A DNA stretch of 36,922 bases, from contig CANAPP010000029.1 of NCBI GenBank assembly GCA_947363565.1, forward strand, positions 1 to 36,922, read 5' to 3'. Below, in pieces: positions 1 through 8,404 of the stretch. This DNA comes from an uncultured Lachnospiraceae bacterium. Its GTDB lineage: Bacteria; Bacillota; Clostridia; Lachnospirales; Lachnospiraceae. The notes beneath the pieces were generated by a model, which worked only from the letters and a program-made list of their open reading frames with translations, searched no databases and was not told the origin of the DNA. The translations under genes were made by a program, and so were the position numbers. Every line of letters begins with the position of its first letter. Within the stretch, counting starts at the first letter, position 1.

Positions 1-651
<651 letters not shown>

Positions 652-696
652 AAAAAGATCCAAAAGTGTTTAAAAGGCTTCAAATAAGAAGAAAAG

Positions 697-723
697 GCGG
701 TTGCGTAAAGCAGCCGCTTTTTT
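697..723 (+). terminator. Intrinsic terminator after pyruvate:ferredoxin oxidoreductase
   Basis: An 8-bp GC-rich stem (697-704 with 710-717, one G-T wobble) and a 5-base loop are followed at once by a run of T. It separates the oxidoreductase gene from the AraC gene. Confidence 0.85.
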
Positions 724-726
724 CTA

Positions 727-755
727 TTGACAACAAAAATCTCCTGTGCTAGTGT
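727..755 (+). promoter_or_regulatory. Possible sigma-A promoter of the AraC-family gene
   Basis: A perfect -35 box (TTGACA, 727-732) is followed 17 bp later by a weak -10 (TAGTGT, 750-755). It sits just after the terminator and about 70 bases before the start codon. The poor -10 makes this tentative. Confidence 0.4.
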
Positions 756-824
756 ACAAGCATGTTTGTATATGTACGTTAGTGATTCAAAGTTTAAAAA
801 CAGAGCGATGGCAGGAGGAAATTT

Positions 825-1751
825 ATGAAACCGGGAATGTTCTATCTGTTCCAGAACCAGAATTATCTGGATTTGAAGCCGTATCAGGCGGGCTATGCCG
901 ATAACGACGGAAAGGCGTCTTTTGGACCGGCGGCGAGAAATCATTATCTGTTCCACTATGTGATCTCGGGAGCAGGAACGTTGCTCTCTAATGAAAAGGA
1001 TGGGAAGGAGCATCAATTTTATATCCATTCCGGGCAGGGGTTTATGATATTTCCCTTCCAGCTCACAACTTATTGGGCGGATGAAGCTCATCCGTGGGAA
1101 TATGTGTGGATTGAATTTGATGGAGTGTTTGCACCCGAGATAGTCAAGCGTTCAGGGCTTACAATTGAAGCTCCGGTCTATTCATCGTCCGACAAGACAA
1201 TAACCGCTGGTATGGCGGAAGCTATGTTTGAGCTTGCCAAGCCAACAGTCGGAACAAGCTATTATGATGTGAAGATGAAACCTTCCGCTGTTGCATTGAA
1301 TTCCGTACAAACTGAGGAGACACAGTTTTATAAGATGTCCAGGCTCTACCAGTTCGCGGACTGCCTGATACGTCCTTCGGCATCTGCAAAGCGGCATGAT
1401 TTTAATGGTTCTATGAGCGACTATTATCTGCAGACTGCATTTTCTTATATCGAGCAGAATTTCATGGATCCGATCACAGTCGAATCTATAGCAGAGTGCT
1501 GTAATATCCACAGGAATCAGTTGCTTAAGATATTTAAGAACAAGCTGAAAAAGGGACCGCAGGCGTACTTGATCGAGTATCGTATGTCAAAGGCGGCGCA
1601 GCTTCTCGCGACGACAGAACTTTCGGTCAACGAGATTGGCAATGCTGTCGGATATCTGAACCAGCTTCATTTTTCGAGAGCATTTAAAAGTGTTTACGGA
1701 GTGTCACCGACACAGTATAAGGGGCAGTTGGAACGGCTTTCTGAGCCGTAA
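825..1751 (+). CDS. AraC-family transcriptional regulator with cupin-type sensor
   Basis: Residues ~30-150 form an AraC-type ligand-binding (cupin) region with the usual 'FHYVISGAG', 'GFMIFPFQ' and 'WIEFDG' signatures. Residues ~210-305 hold two helix-turn-helix motifs, including the second-HTH signature 'VGYLNQLHFSRAFKSVYGVSP'-like segment near the C-terminus. The ATG follows a GGAGG site at about 813-817. The length (308 residues) is normal for MsmR/RafR-like sugar regulators. It lies directly upstream of a sugar ABC importer on the same strand, separated by a 255-base gap with a long inverted repeat. The likely job, inferred from this context, is sugar-responsive activation of the importer. 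The ligand is unknown. Confidence 0.88.
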   Translation: MKPGMFYLFQNQNYLDLKPYQAGYADNDGKASFGPAARNHYLFHYVISGAGTLLSNEKDGKEHQFYIHSGQGFMIFPFQLTTYWADEAHPWEYVWIEFDGVFAPEIVKRSGLTIEAPVYSSSDKTITAGMAEAMFELAKPTVGTSYYDVKMKPSAVALNSVQTEETQFYKMSRLYQFADCLIRPSASAKRHDFNGSMSDYYLQTAFSYIEQNFMDPITVESIAECCNIHRNQLLKIFKNKLKKGPQAYLIEYRMSKAAQLLATTELSVNEIGNAVGYLNQLHFSRAFKSVYGVSPTQYKGQLERLSEP

Positions 1752-1800
1752 AAATGTTAAAACAGAGTTTCCAATGGTTTTGTGCTACAGGATAATGAAT

Positions 1801-1855
1801 ATACCAAAATGCACACTGCAAAAATACGATTTTTTTGTAGTGTGCATTTTGGTAT
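1801..1855. repeat. Long near-perfect inverted repeat between AraC gene and ABC importer
   Basis: Bases 1801-1817 are exactly complementary to 1839-1855 (17 bp). After one mismatch the pairing continues for six A-T pairs around a small loop. The internal A and T tracts could make it a terminator in either direction, but no T tract follows the outer stem. It may also be a regulatory dyad. The rest of this gap (1752-2006) holds a poor -10-like box (TAGAAT, 1900-1905) with no good -35, as expected for an activator-dependent promoter. Confidence 0.7.
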
Positions 1856-2006
1856 ATAAAAGGGTTCATACAGATATAGTGAATATGTGCGTACACTGGT
1901 AGAATAAAGACATAATCAATCACGCAGAATATGCGTAAAGCTGGCCGGCAACTGAAAGAAAAAAGATTATGGTATATTATATTCTGAAAAACAGGAGGGA
2001 TCAGGT

Positions 2007-3284
2007 ATGAATCGTATACTGAGAAAAGGAATCGTGGCGGTACTTACAGGAACTATGGTGTTAGGTCTTGCCGCATGCGGATCAAAGGGAAACGGTGGAT
2101 CAGGTGACGGCCATCTGGTGTTCCAGATTTGGGATCAGGGACAAAAGGCAGGAATGGAAGCAATGGCAAAAGCATATACAGAGAAGAACCCAGATGTGAC
2201 TGTCGAAGTACAGGCAGTGGGATGGGATGAATATTGGACTAAGTTAGAGGCATCAGTTTCCAGCAATTCCATGCCGGATATATTCTGGATGCATTCAAAC
2301 CAGATTTACAAATATGCGGATAACGGGATTCTCGCTGATTGTTCGGAAATTGTAAATGAAGCAGACTTTTCAGAGATTTCTGTTGCAAATGCAAAGGGAA
2401 GCGACGGGAAGCTTTATGGCGTGCCGAAGGATAAAGATATCATCGGGCTTCTCTACAATAAAGAATTGTTTGATCAGGCAGAGGTGACATATCCGGATGA
2501 GAACTGGACATGGGATGATCTTGAGAAGGCGTCCGCGCAGATTTTTGAAAAGACAGGAAAATACGGATATATGGCGTATGCTCATGACCAGGTCGGATAT
2601 TGGAACTTTGTATATCAGAACGGCGGACAGATATTGAATGACGACGGGACAGAGGCTGAGTATACAGAAAAAGCAACAGCAGATGCGATCAAATATTATG
2701 TAGGATTACAGAAAAATGACTGGTGTCCGACTCAGGATCAATTTGCCAATACCGGGGCGGCAGAGATGTTCTTTTCCGGCGAGGGCGCGATGTACTACGC
2801 AGGCAACTGGGATCTGGTAAACTTGTGTACAACATACCCTGATATGAATGGAAAATGGGATGTGGCACCGCTTCCGAAATGTCCGGCTCCGGCGGCGGGA
2901 GAGGGGCGTGCCTCTATCTCCAACAGCGTTTCTTATGCTACAAGTGCGAAGGGAAAGAATAATGAACAGGCGATGGATTTCCTTAAATTTCTTGCATCGG
3001 AGGAAGCGCAGAAGATCCAGGGACAGTCCGGGGCTGCGATTCCGGCATACAATGGACTTGAGGAGACTTGGAAGCAGAGTTTTGCGGATAACAGCTATGA
3101 GCTTACTTTGGACAACTTGATCAGTGAATTCGATTACAGTGTGAAATACGCGAACAATCCGTCCAGGCCGTCCTGGGAGCCGAAGGTAGAGCAGACGATG
3201 CTTGACATCTATGCGGGTACAGTTACGGTTGATGAGGGAATTGAGAAGATGCAGTCTATTGCGACAGAAGCAATGGCGGAATAG
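2007..3284 (+). CDS. Sugar ABC transporter substrate-binding lipoprotein (family 1)
   Basis: This is an extracellular lipid-anchored binding protein that captures a sugar and delivers it to the membrane permeases. The N-terminus has a basic region, a hydrophobic stretch and a lipobox (LAAC) with Cys24 as the lipidation site. The mature part has the family-1 solute-binding features: 'MEAMAKAYTEKNPDVTVEV' near the start, 'SSNSMPDIFWMHS', and a C-terminal 'ASEEAQKIQGQSGAAIPA' segment. The length (425 residues) is typical. GGAGGG at 1994-1999 supports the ATG. Two permease genes follow at short spacing, and the AraC gene lies upstream. Relatives carry oligosaccharides or monosaccharides; the substrate here cannot be told. 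Expression is probably under AraC control. Confidence 0.92.
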   Translation: MNRILRKGIVAVLTGTMVLGLAACGSKGNGGSGDGHLVFQIWDQGQKAGMEAMAKAYTEKNPDVTVEVQAVGWDEYWTKLEASVSSNSMPDIFWMHSNQIYKYADNGILADCSEIVNEADFSEISVANAKGSDGKLYGVPKDKDIIGLLYNKELFDQAEVTYPDENWTWDDLEKASAQIFEKTGKYGYMAYAHDQVGYWNFVYQNGGQILNDDGTEAEYTEKATADAIKYYVGLQKNDWCPTQDQFANTGAAEMFFSGEGAMYYAGNWDLVNLCTTYPDMNGKWDVAPLPKCPAPAAGEGRASISNSVSYATSAKGKNNEQAMDFLKFLASEEAQKIQGQSGAAIPAYNGLEETWKQSFADNSYELTLDNLISEFDYSVKYANNPSRPSWEPKVEQTMLDIYAGTVTVDEGIEKMQSIATEAMAE

Positions 3285-3317
3285 ACAGATGAGAAATGTG
3301 GACAGGGGGAAACCTTG

Positions 3318-4199
3318 ATGAAGAAAAAAGGAAGATTGAATCAGGATAGCAAATGGGGTTATCTGATGATAGCGCCAACCATTATAGGACTTTTAGTCCT
3401 GAATGTATATCCTTTTATTGATACCATTATGTTGAGTTTTTCTTCCGCCGAAGTATTTGGCGGGCGCCAGTTTGTAGGACTTGCGAATTATACGAAGATG
3501 TTTTCGGATTCCGAATTCTGGCGTGCTACTTGGAATACGGTTTTGTTCTGTATACTGACCGTTCCTATCGGGGTGCTGTTGGCACTGGTCATCGCAATCC
3601 TTTTAAATGCAAAGATAAAAGGAAAAGTTGCATTTCGGGCAATCTTTTTCCTGCCTATGGTCGTGGCGCCTGCTGCCGTGGCAATGGTGTGGAAATGGAT
3701 GTTCAATGCAGAGTATGGAATCATCAACACGGTGTTCCATTTGAATGTGGACTGGATAACCAACCCAAATATCGTTATCATTACGGTGGCGATTGTTGCA
3801 ATTTGGAGCGCACTCGGATATGATGCAGTACTCCTTCTTTCCGGTATACAGAACATTTCCAAAAGCTATTACGAAGCTGCGAGTTTGGACGGATGTACAA
3901 AGTTGCAGCAGTTCAGATATATCACGATGCCCATGGTGTCCCCCACTCTGTTCGTTGTGCTGATCATGCGTCTGATGGCCTCTCTGAAGGTCTATGACCT
4001 GCTTTATATGATGGTGGGTGAGGGAAATCCAGCTCTGAGTAAAGCGCAGTCGCTGATCTATCTGTTTTACCGTGAGTCATTTATCTCCGGCAACAGAAGG
4101 TATGCATCGGCAATTGTTATCTGGACAGTACTGCTCATCGGGCTGATTACCGCCCTGCAGTTTATCGGACAGAAAAAATGGGTTAATTACGAAGTATAA
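3318..4199 (+). CDS. Sugar ABC transporter permease, MalF type
   Basis: This is an integral membrane subunit of the importer. About six hydrophobic segments are visible, the first at residues ~15-35. The EAA-loop signature that contacts the ATPase is present ('YYEAASLDGCT', followed by 'FRYITMPMVSP'). I choose the ATG at 3318, about 8 bases after an AGGGGG site; a TTG immediately before it (3315) would add one residue. The length (293) is normal. It lies 33 bases after the lipoprotein gene and 14 bases before the second permease. No ATP-binding subunit is encoded nearby, so a shared MsmK/UgpC-type ATPase from elsewhere probably powers it (inference from known Firmicutes practice). Confidence 0.92.
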   Translation: MKKKGRLNQDSKWGYLMIAPTIIGLLVLNVYPFIDTIMLSFSSAEVFGGRQFVGLANYTKMFSDSEFWRATWNTVLFCILTVPIGVLLALVIAILLNAKIKGKVAFRAIFFLPMVVAPAAVAMVWKWMFNAEYGIINTVFHLNVDWITNPNIVIITVAIVAIWSALGYDAVLLLSGIQNISKSYYEAASLDGCTKLQQFRYITMPMVSPTLFVVLIMRLMASLKVYDLLYMMVGEGNPALSKAQSLIYLFYRESFISGNRRYASAIVIWTVLLIGLITALQFIGQKKWVNYEV

Positions 4200-4213
4200 G
4201 GAGGCGGGTTACT

Positions 4214-5038
4214 TTGGAAAAAAAGAAAAATACGACGACAATACTTACCTATATTGCGTTGGTCATCGGAGCGGTTATTATGGTGTTTCCGTTTGTGTGG
4301 ATGCTTATGACAGCCTTTAAAACCAATGCGGAAGTTATGCAGATACCGCCGACAATCCTTCCTTCAAACTGGAATATGAGTTCCTTTGCCAAGGCGCTCG
4401 ACCTGCTCCCGTTCGGGCGACTGTATCTGAATACGGCGCTGATGATATTCCTGCGTGTTGTATGTGCGGTAGTTTTTTGCTCGATGGCGGGTTATGCATT
4501 CGCAAAGCTTGAGTTTAAAGGGAAAAATCTTCTGTTTACGCTGATTATTGTTCAGCAGATGATACCGGGACAGATTTTTATCATCCCGCAGTATCAGATG
4601 ATCGCAAAACTTGGCATGACGGATACCATATTTTCACTGGTATTTCCGGGGATTGTTAGTGCCTTCGGGACATTTTTCCTGAGACAGGCGTACATGGGAA
4701 TTCCGGATGAGGTGGCGGAAGCGGCATATCTGGATGGCTGCACACGCTGGCAGACCTTTACCAAAATCATGTTCCCGCTTACAAAGTCTTCGGTAGCTGC
4801 ACTGTCCGTATTCACGGCGGTATTCGCTTACACTGATCTGATGTGGCCGTTGGTAGCCAACACGAATATCAACTCCACTACGCTTTCGGCAGGGCTTTCA
4901 AGCCTGAACGGACAGTTCTCGACAAACTATCCGGTGCTTATGGCAGGCTCTCTTCTGGCGATGCTTCCGATGGTAGTCCTCTACCTGTGCTTCCAGAAGC
5001 ACTTTATCGAAGGTGTTGCTATGACGGGCGGAAAATAA
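4214..5038 (+). CDS. Sugar ABC transporter permease, MalG type
   Basis: This is the second membrane subunit, pairing with the MalF-type protein. It has about six membrane segments and the EAA-loop signature ('VAEAAYLDGCTRWQTFTKIMFPL'-like, around residues 167-190). The C-terminus is short, 'GVAMTGGK', as usual for the MalG family. The start is TTG at 4214, supported by GGAGG at 4200-4204; no in-frame ATG fits the ribosome site. The length (274) is normal. A clear terminator at 5070-5090 ends the unit, so the operon is lipoprotein-permease-permease with no ATPase or glycosidase. Confidence 0.92.
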   Translation: MEKKKNTTTILTYIALVIGAVIMVFPFVWMLMTAFKTNAEVMQIPPTILPSNWNMSSFAKALDLLPFGRLYLNTALMIFLRVVCAVVFCSMAGYAFAKLEFKGKNLLFTLIIVQQMIPGQIFIIPQYQMIAKLGMTDTIFSLVFPGIVSAFGTFFLRQAYMGIPDEVAEAAYLDGCTRWQTFTKIMFPLTKSSVAALSVFTAVFAYTDLMWPLVANTNINSTTLSAGLSSLNGQFSTNYPVLMAGSLLAMLPMVVLYLCFQKHFIEGVAMTGGK

Positions 5039-5069
5039 ATCTGAATACTTTTTGAGGTAAATTTACGTT

Positions 5070-5098
5070 GGGATGCCGTTTTGGCATCCCGATTATTT
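5070..5098 (+). terminator. Intrinsic terminator of the sugar ABC operon
   Basis: An 8-bp perfect stem (GGGATGCC at 5070-5077 with GGCATCCC at 5083-5090) and a 5-base loop are followed by a moderately T-rich tail. Confidence 0.8.
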
Positions 5099-5217
5099 GT
5101 TCCCAGCCTAATCGTTTGCGATGTCCATCAGCCATATCCGCAGCGAGGATAAGAAACTTGGAGCGTTTTTAAGATAAAAAAGCTGTAATAAATCATTGCA
5201 TCATAAGGACGCAGGAA

Positions 5218-5270
5218 GTATACTGTTTATCAGAGTACAGCGGTAGCAGGATGAAAATGTTTTCAGCCTG
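5218..5270 (+). promoter_or_regulatory. Possible structured leader upstream of the APC permease
   Basis: Two adjacent hairpins lie just before the permease gene. One pairs 5218-5225 with 5231-5238 (one mismatch). The other pairs 5247-5257 with 5260-5270, a 4-bp stem and a 6-bp stem around one mismatch with a 2-base loop. No T run follows. I could not match this to a known riboswitch class by eye. It may be chance or a regulatory leader. Confidence 0.3.
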
Positions 5271-5299
5271 ACAATACATAACAGGAGAGGGATGAGAAT

Positions 5300-7384
5300 A
5301 TGGAACAAAAGACAGAACAAAGAAAGGGAGTGTCTGCACTTGACTTTTTCTGCATCGGTTTTGGTGCGATTGTAGGTGTAGGCTGGGCGGTTTCAATCAA
5401 TAGCTGGATGAACAGCAGCGGAGGCCCCCTGCCCGCGGCAGCAGGCTATATGGTGGCAATGGTCCTTATGGTGCCGATTGCTTTGTGCTACTGCGAGCTG
5501 TGTACGATGCTGCCGGTGTCCGGCGGCGGCATGGCTTACGCATTCCGGGCGTTTGGGGATCGCATTGCTTTTCTTTCAGGCTGGGCGGCATTCGGAGCGT
5601 TTATCACGATCATTCCGTGGGAGGCTATCTATGTGGTGGATATCTTAAGTATTGTCTTCCCGGTATTAAAAGCCGGGGCGCCGCTTTATTCCCTCGCCGG
5701 GGCGGATATCTATATCGGGCATATCATACTTGGAACGGCGATTTCTGTTCTGCTTTACTTTATCAACAGAAAAGGAGTGGCATCGTCGGCGTCCCTGCAG
5801 AAAATTCTCTGCATCGCGCTTGTGGGTGCGGGCATTCTGGCGATGATCTGCGCCATGCTTAAATTTGATATGGGAAACCTGCAGCCGTTTTATGAGAATA
5901 CGGGAGTAGGTACGCACCATTCTTTTTTGGGCGGCATGGCATCGATCCTTGCGTCAGTGCCGTTCTTCCTTGCCGGGTTTGAGACGATTCCCCAGGGAAT
6001 CGAGAGCGCCGGAGGCGATACAAAGGGAGTGGGGAAGACGGTTGTGGTGACGGTGGTCTTATCCTGTCTGTTTTACGCGCTCCTTCTGTTTACTTTGGGC
6101 GGCGCACTTCCATGGAAGAATTTCATCCGGTTTTCGAATCCTTCGGCGGCGCTTATGTTCCGGGAGCTTTATCCGGGCGGGCTTGGCAATGTCTTGTATG
6201 TGCTGATCTTGCTGGGGGCGGTCTGCGGCCTTCTGACGACATGGAACGGGTTCATGATGGCGTCGTCTCAGATCCTTATGGCGATGGCGAGGGTCAGCAT
6301 CGTGCCGTTCAGCCTGTCAAAGCAGCATCCTGTCTATAAAACGCCGGTAAATGCGTTGAAGGTCAGCCTGGCAGCGTCGCTTATCGGGCCCTTTTTAGGG
6401 AGCGGACTGATTGGAGCGCTGACCAGTTTCTCGGCCGCCGGTTATGTTGCGAGCTGGATGATCACTGCGTTTTGCCTGATCATTCTCCGGAAAAAGGAGC
6501 CGGCGTTAAAGCGCCCGTACAAAATCCCGGGAGGGCTGCCGACGGCATGGTTTGCGGCGGTATGTATGACAGGGCTGTTTGTTCTTTTGTTCGTGCCGGG
6601 GCAGCCGGTCTTCATGGGCGGCGCGGCGGTTTTGATCTTTGCGGCGTGGATGCTCGCGGGGGGAGTGCTCTACCTGAAAGACTACCGCGCCAGAAAACAG
6701 TACTCCACCCTCACCAGGGCGACATTCCTTTTTGCCAGCATGTCAGAATCCAATGCGACCATCAGTATGCCTGGTTTTGTGGACAGTTTTGAAGACGATT
6801 ATAAGGTGATGTCTTTCGTGGTCCCGAAAGATGCCGATTATGCGGGCAAGACGCTCTTAGAGCTTTATTGGGGGCGCAGGCAGAATGTGTTTATCATCAA
6901 GATTGAGAGGAAGACGGAGATTATCCTTGTGCCGGGAGGAAGTATCCACGTATTTGCCGGGGACCGTGTATTTGCAGTCGGCGTCGCAAAAGCGCTGGAC
7001 CGTTTCCGGGATTACCAGGATGTGGGAGCCAAGTATTCCGTAGGCTCGCTTAAGGATTTCCTTGGCTACGGGGATACGGAAAAGCAATCGCCTCTCAGCT
7101 GTATCGAGTATCAGGTGCTGCCTACAGATTCGTTCTGTGACAAGCTGATCCGGGAGTCGAGGATCCAGGACCGTTACCACTGCCTGATCGTAGGGTTAAA
7201 GACGCCTTACAGCAAGATTCTGGAACTTCCTACCGCCAGCACCATCATTGAGGCGGGCGACATCCTCTGGATGATGGGCTCGGAAGATGCCATACACGAT
7301 TTTGAAGAGCTGTGCAGGCAGGAGGCTGTGGAAAAAGAAAAACAAAAAGAAGAACAAAAAGAAGAGCAAAAAGAAGAGCAATAA
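5300..7384 (+). CDS. APC-family permease with two C-terminal RCK_C (TrkA-C) domains
   Basis: This is a membrane transporter of the amino acid/polyamine/cation superfamily. Residues 1 to ~457 hold about twelve hydrophobic segments. Segment 1 contains 'CIGFGAIVGVGWAVS', the substrate-site unwound-helix motif of APC carriers. Residues ~500-574 ('VMSFVVPKDADYAGKTLLEL') and ~600-673 ('CIEYQVLPTDSF') each resemble an RCK_C domain, the cytoplasmic ligand-sensing module of potassium channels and transporters. The tail is a charged run of three KEEQ-type repeats. The length (694) is much greater than the ~450-500 of plain APC permeases because of these domains. Substrate could be an amino acid or K+; RCK_C domains of some Firmicutes transporters bind c-di-AMP, so nucleotide control is possible (inference). 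It stands alone between two terminators. The ATG is preceded by GGAGAGGG. Confidence 0.85.
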   Translation: MEQKTEQRKGVSALDFFCIGFGAIVGVGWAVSINSWMNSSGGPLPAAAGYMVAMVLMVPIALCYCELCTMLPVSGGGMAYAFRAFGDRIAFLSGWAAFGAFITIIPWEAIYVVDILSIVFPVLKAGAPLYSLAGADIYIGHIILGTAISVLLYFINRKGVASSASLQKILCIALVGAGILAMICAMLKFDMGNLQPFYENTGVGTHHSFLGGMASILASVPFFLAGFETIPQGIESAGGDTKGVGKTVVVTVVLSCLFYALLLFTLGGALPWKNFIRFSNPSAALMFRELYPGGLGNVLYVLILLGAVCGLLTTWNGFMMASSQILMAMARVSIVPFSLSKQHPVYKTPVNALKVSLAASLIGPFLGSGLIGALTSFSAAGYVASWMITAFCLIILRKKEPALKRPYKIPGGLPTAWFAAVCMTGLFVLLFVPGQPVFMGGAAVLIFAAWMLAGGVLYLKDYRARKQYSTLTRATFLFASMSESNATISMPGFVDSFEDDYKVMSFVVPKDADYAGKTLLELYWGRRQNVFIIKIERKTEIILVPGGSIHVFAGDRVFAVGVAKALDRFRDYQDVGAKYSVGSLKDFLGYGDTEKQSPLSCIEYQVLPTDSFCDKLIRESRIQDRYHCLIVGLKTPYSKILELPTASTIIEAGDILWMMGSEDAIHDFEELCRQEAVEKEKQKEEQKEEQKEEQ

Positions 7385-7392
7385 TAATAAAT

Positions 7393-7433
7393 AAAAACAT
7401 CCTGTCCAAATTGCCGGAACAGGATGTTTTTTT
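7393..7433 (+). terminator. Intrinsic terminator after the APC permease
   Basis: AAAAACATCCTGT (7393-7405) pairs with ACAGGATGTTTTT (7419-7431) around a short GC-containing loop, and the 3' arm runs into T residues. The flanking A and T tracts could let it work in both directions. Confidence 0.8.
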
Positions 7434-7443
7434 GAAAAAACGG

Positions 7444-7472
7444 TTGAAAAACGGAAAACAATATGGTAAAAT
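7444..7472 (+). promoter_or_regulatory. Sigma-A-type promoter of the HTH-Uma2 gene
   Basis: TTGAAA (7444-7449), a 17-bp spacer and TAAAAT (7467-7472) lie directly after the terminator and about 50 bases before the ATG. Confidence 0.6.
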
Positions 7473-7525
7473 AATGGAAATAAAACGGTATCAGAAAAAC
7501 AGAAAACGGAAAATCGGAGGGCGCT

Positions 7526-8317
7526 ATGACGGTTGAAGAGATGAGACAAAGAAAAAAGGAATTGGGATACACCAACGAGAAGATATCGGAGCTCTCGGGA
7601 GTTCCGCTGGGGACCGTCCAGAAGATATTTGCCGGAGTTACAGGCTCGCCCAGATATGCTACGCTCATGGCATTGTCGGATATTTTTAAGAAAGAGAAGG
7701 ATATGGCAAAAGAGGCGGACATGATAAAAGAGCCGGCATTTTCCTATTATGCGAGGGGACAGGGGGAGTATACGTTGGAGGATTATTACGCATTGCCCGA
7801 CGAGAGAAGGGCGGAGCTGATTGACGGGGTTATCTATGACCTGGCGTCGCCCACGAATATACATCAGCTTATGGGGGCGGAGATATGGGGGCAGCTAAAA
7901 AGCTATATCCGCAGCGAGGGCGGAGAATGCGTTCCGTTTGTGGCGCCGGCAGACGTGCAGCTGGACTGCGACGACAGGACGATGCTGCAGCCGGATGTGT
8001 TCGTCGTCTGCGACAGGAAGAAGATCATCAACCGCTGTACGTTCGGCGCGCCGGATTTTGTGGTTGAGATATTGTCTCCTGCCACCAGGAAGAAAGACCT
8101 GGGCGTAAAGCTGAAAAAGTATATCGGGGCGGGCGTATCGGAATACTGGATTGTAGATCCGGACAAAAAGCGTGTGGTGGTATATGACTTTGCACATGAA
8201 GAGCTGCCCGCTATCTATGGATTCGATGCGAAGATACCGGTGGGGATCTTCGGCGGGAAGTGCGAGGTGGATTTTGCGGAGATTTATGAATATATAAGGT
8301 TTCTATATGAGAAGTGA
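7526..8317 (+). CDS. HTH (XRE-like) and Uma2/DUF820 nuclease-fold fusion protein
   Basis: Residues ~1-55 form an XRE-like helix-turn-helix ('LGYTNEKISELSGVPLGTVQKIF'-like segment). Residues ~80-255 match the Uma2 (DUF820) family, a PD-(D/E)XK restriction-endonuclease fold. The expected acidic and lysine positions are visible: 'LQPDVFVVCD', then 'PDFVVEILSP', then 'DLGVKLKKYIGAGVSEYWIVDP'. The C-terminus shows 'KIPVGIFGG..EVDF', a segment shared with a decayed copy at the far end of the window. GGAGG at 7516-7520 supports the ATG. Its true function is not established; Uma2 proteins are abundant and largely uncharacterised in Clostridia and Cyanobacteria. It is a single-gene unit with its own promoter, unrelated to its neighbours. 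Confidence 0.88.
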   Translation: MTVEEMRQRKKELGYTNEKISELSGVPLGTVQKIFAGVTGSPRYATLMALSDIFKKEKDMAKEADMIKEPAFSYYARGQGEYTLEDYYALPDERRAELIDGVIYDLASPTNIHQLMGAEIWGQLKSYIRSEGGECVPFVAPADVQLDCDDRTMLQPDVFVVCDRKKIINRCTFGAPDFVVEILSPATRKKDLGVKLKKYIGAGVSEYWIVDPDKKRVVVYDFAHEELPAIYGFDAKIPVGIFGGKCEVDFAEIYEYIRFLYEK

Positions 8318-8342
8318 TATATGTGATTGGCGGAAACCTTTC

Positions 8343-8371
8343 TTGTGTTTTGCTTTCCGTAATGCTATACT
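8343..8371 (+). promoter_or_regulatory. Sigma-A-type promoter of the first ROK gene
   Basis: TTGTGT (8343-8348), a 17-bp spacer and TATACT (8366-8371) lie 34 bases before the chosen start codon. The -10 is good and the -35 partial. Confidence 0.5.
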
Positions 8372-8404
8372 GGACAAAATACCTTTAAAGTGCAGGAACT
8401 TAGG

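Noticed and set aside
5101-5299. A known riboswitch upstream of the APC permease (c-di-AMP, c-di-GMP or tetrahydrofolate types considered)
   Set aside because: Short words resemble parts of these classes, but the conserved cores are not present in the right order.
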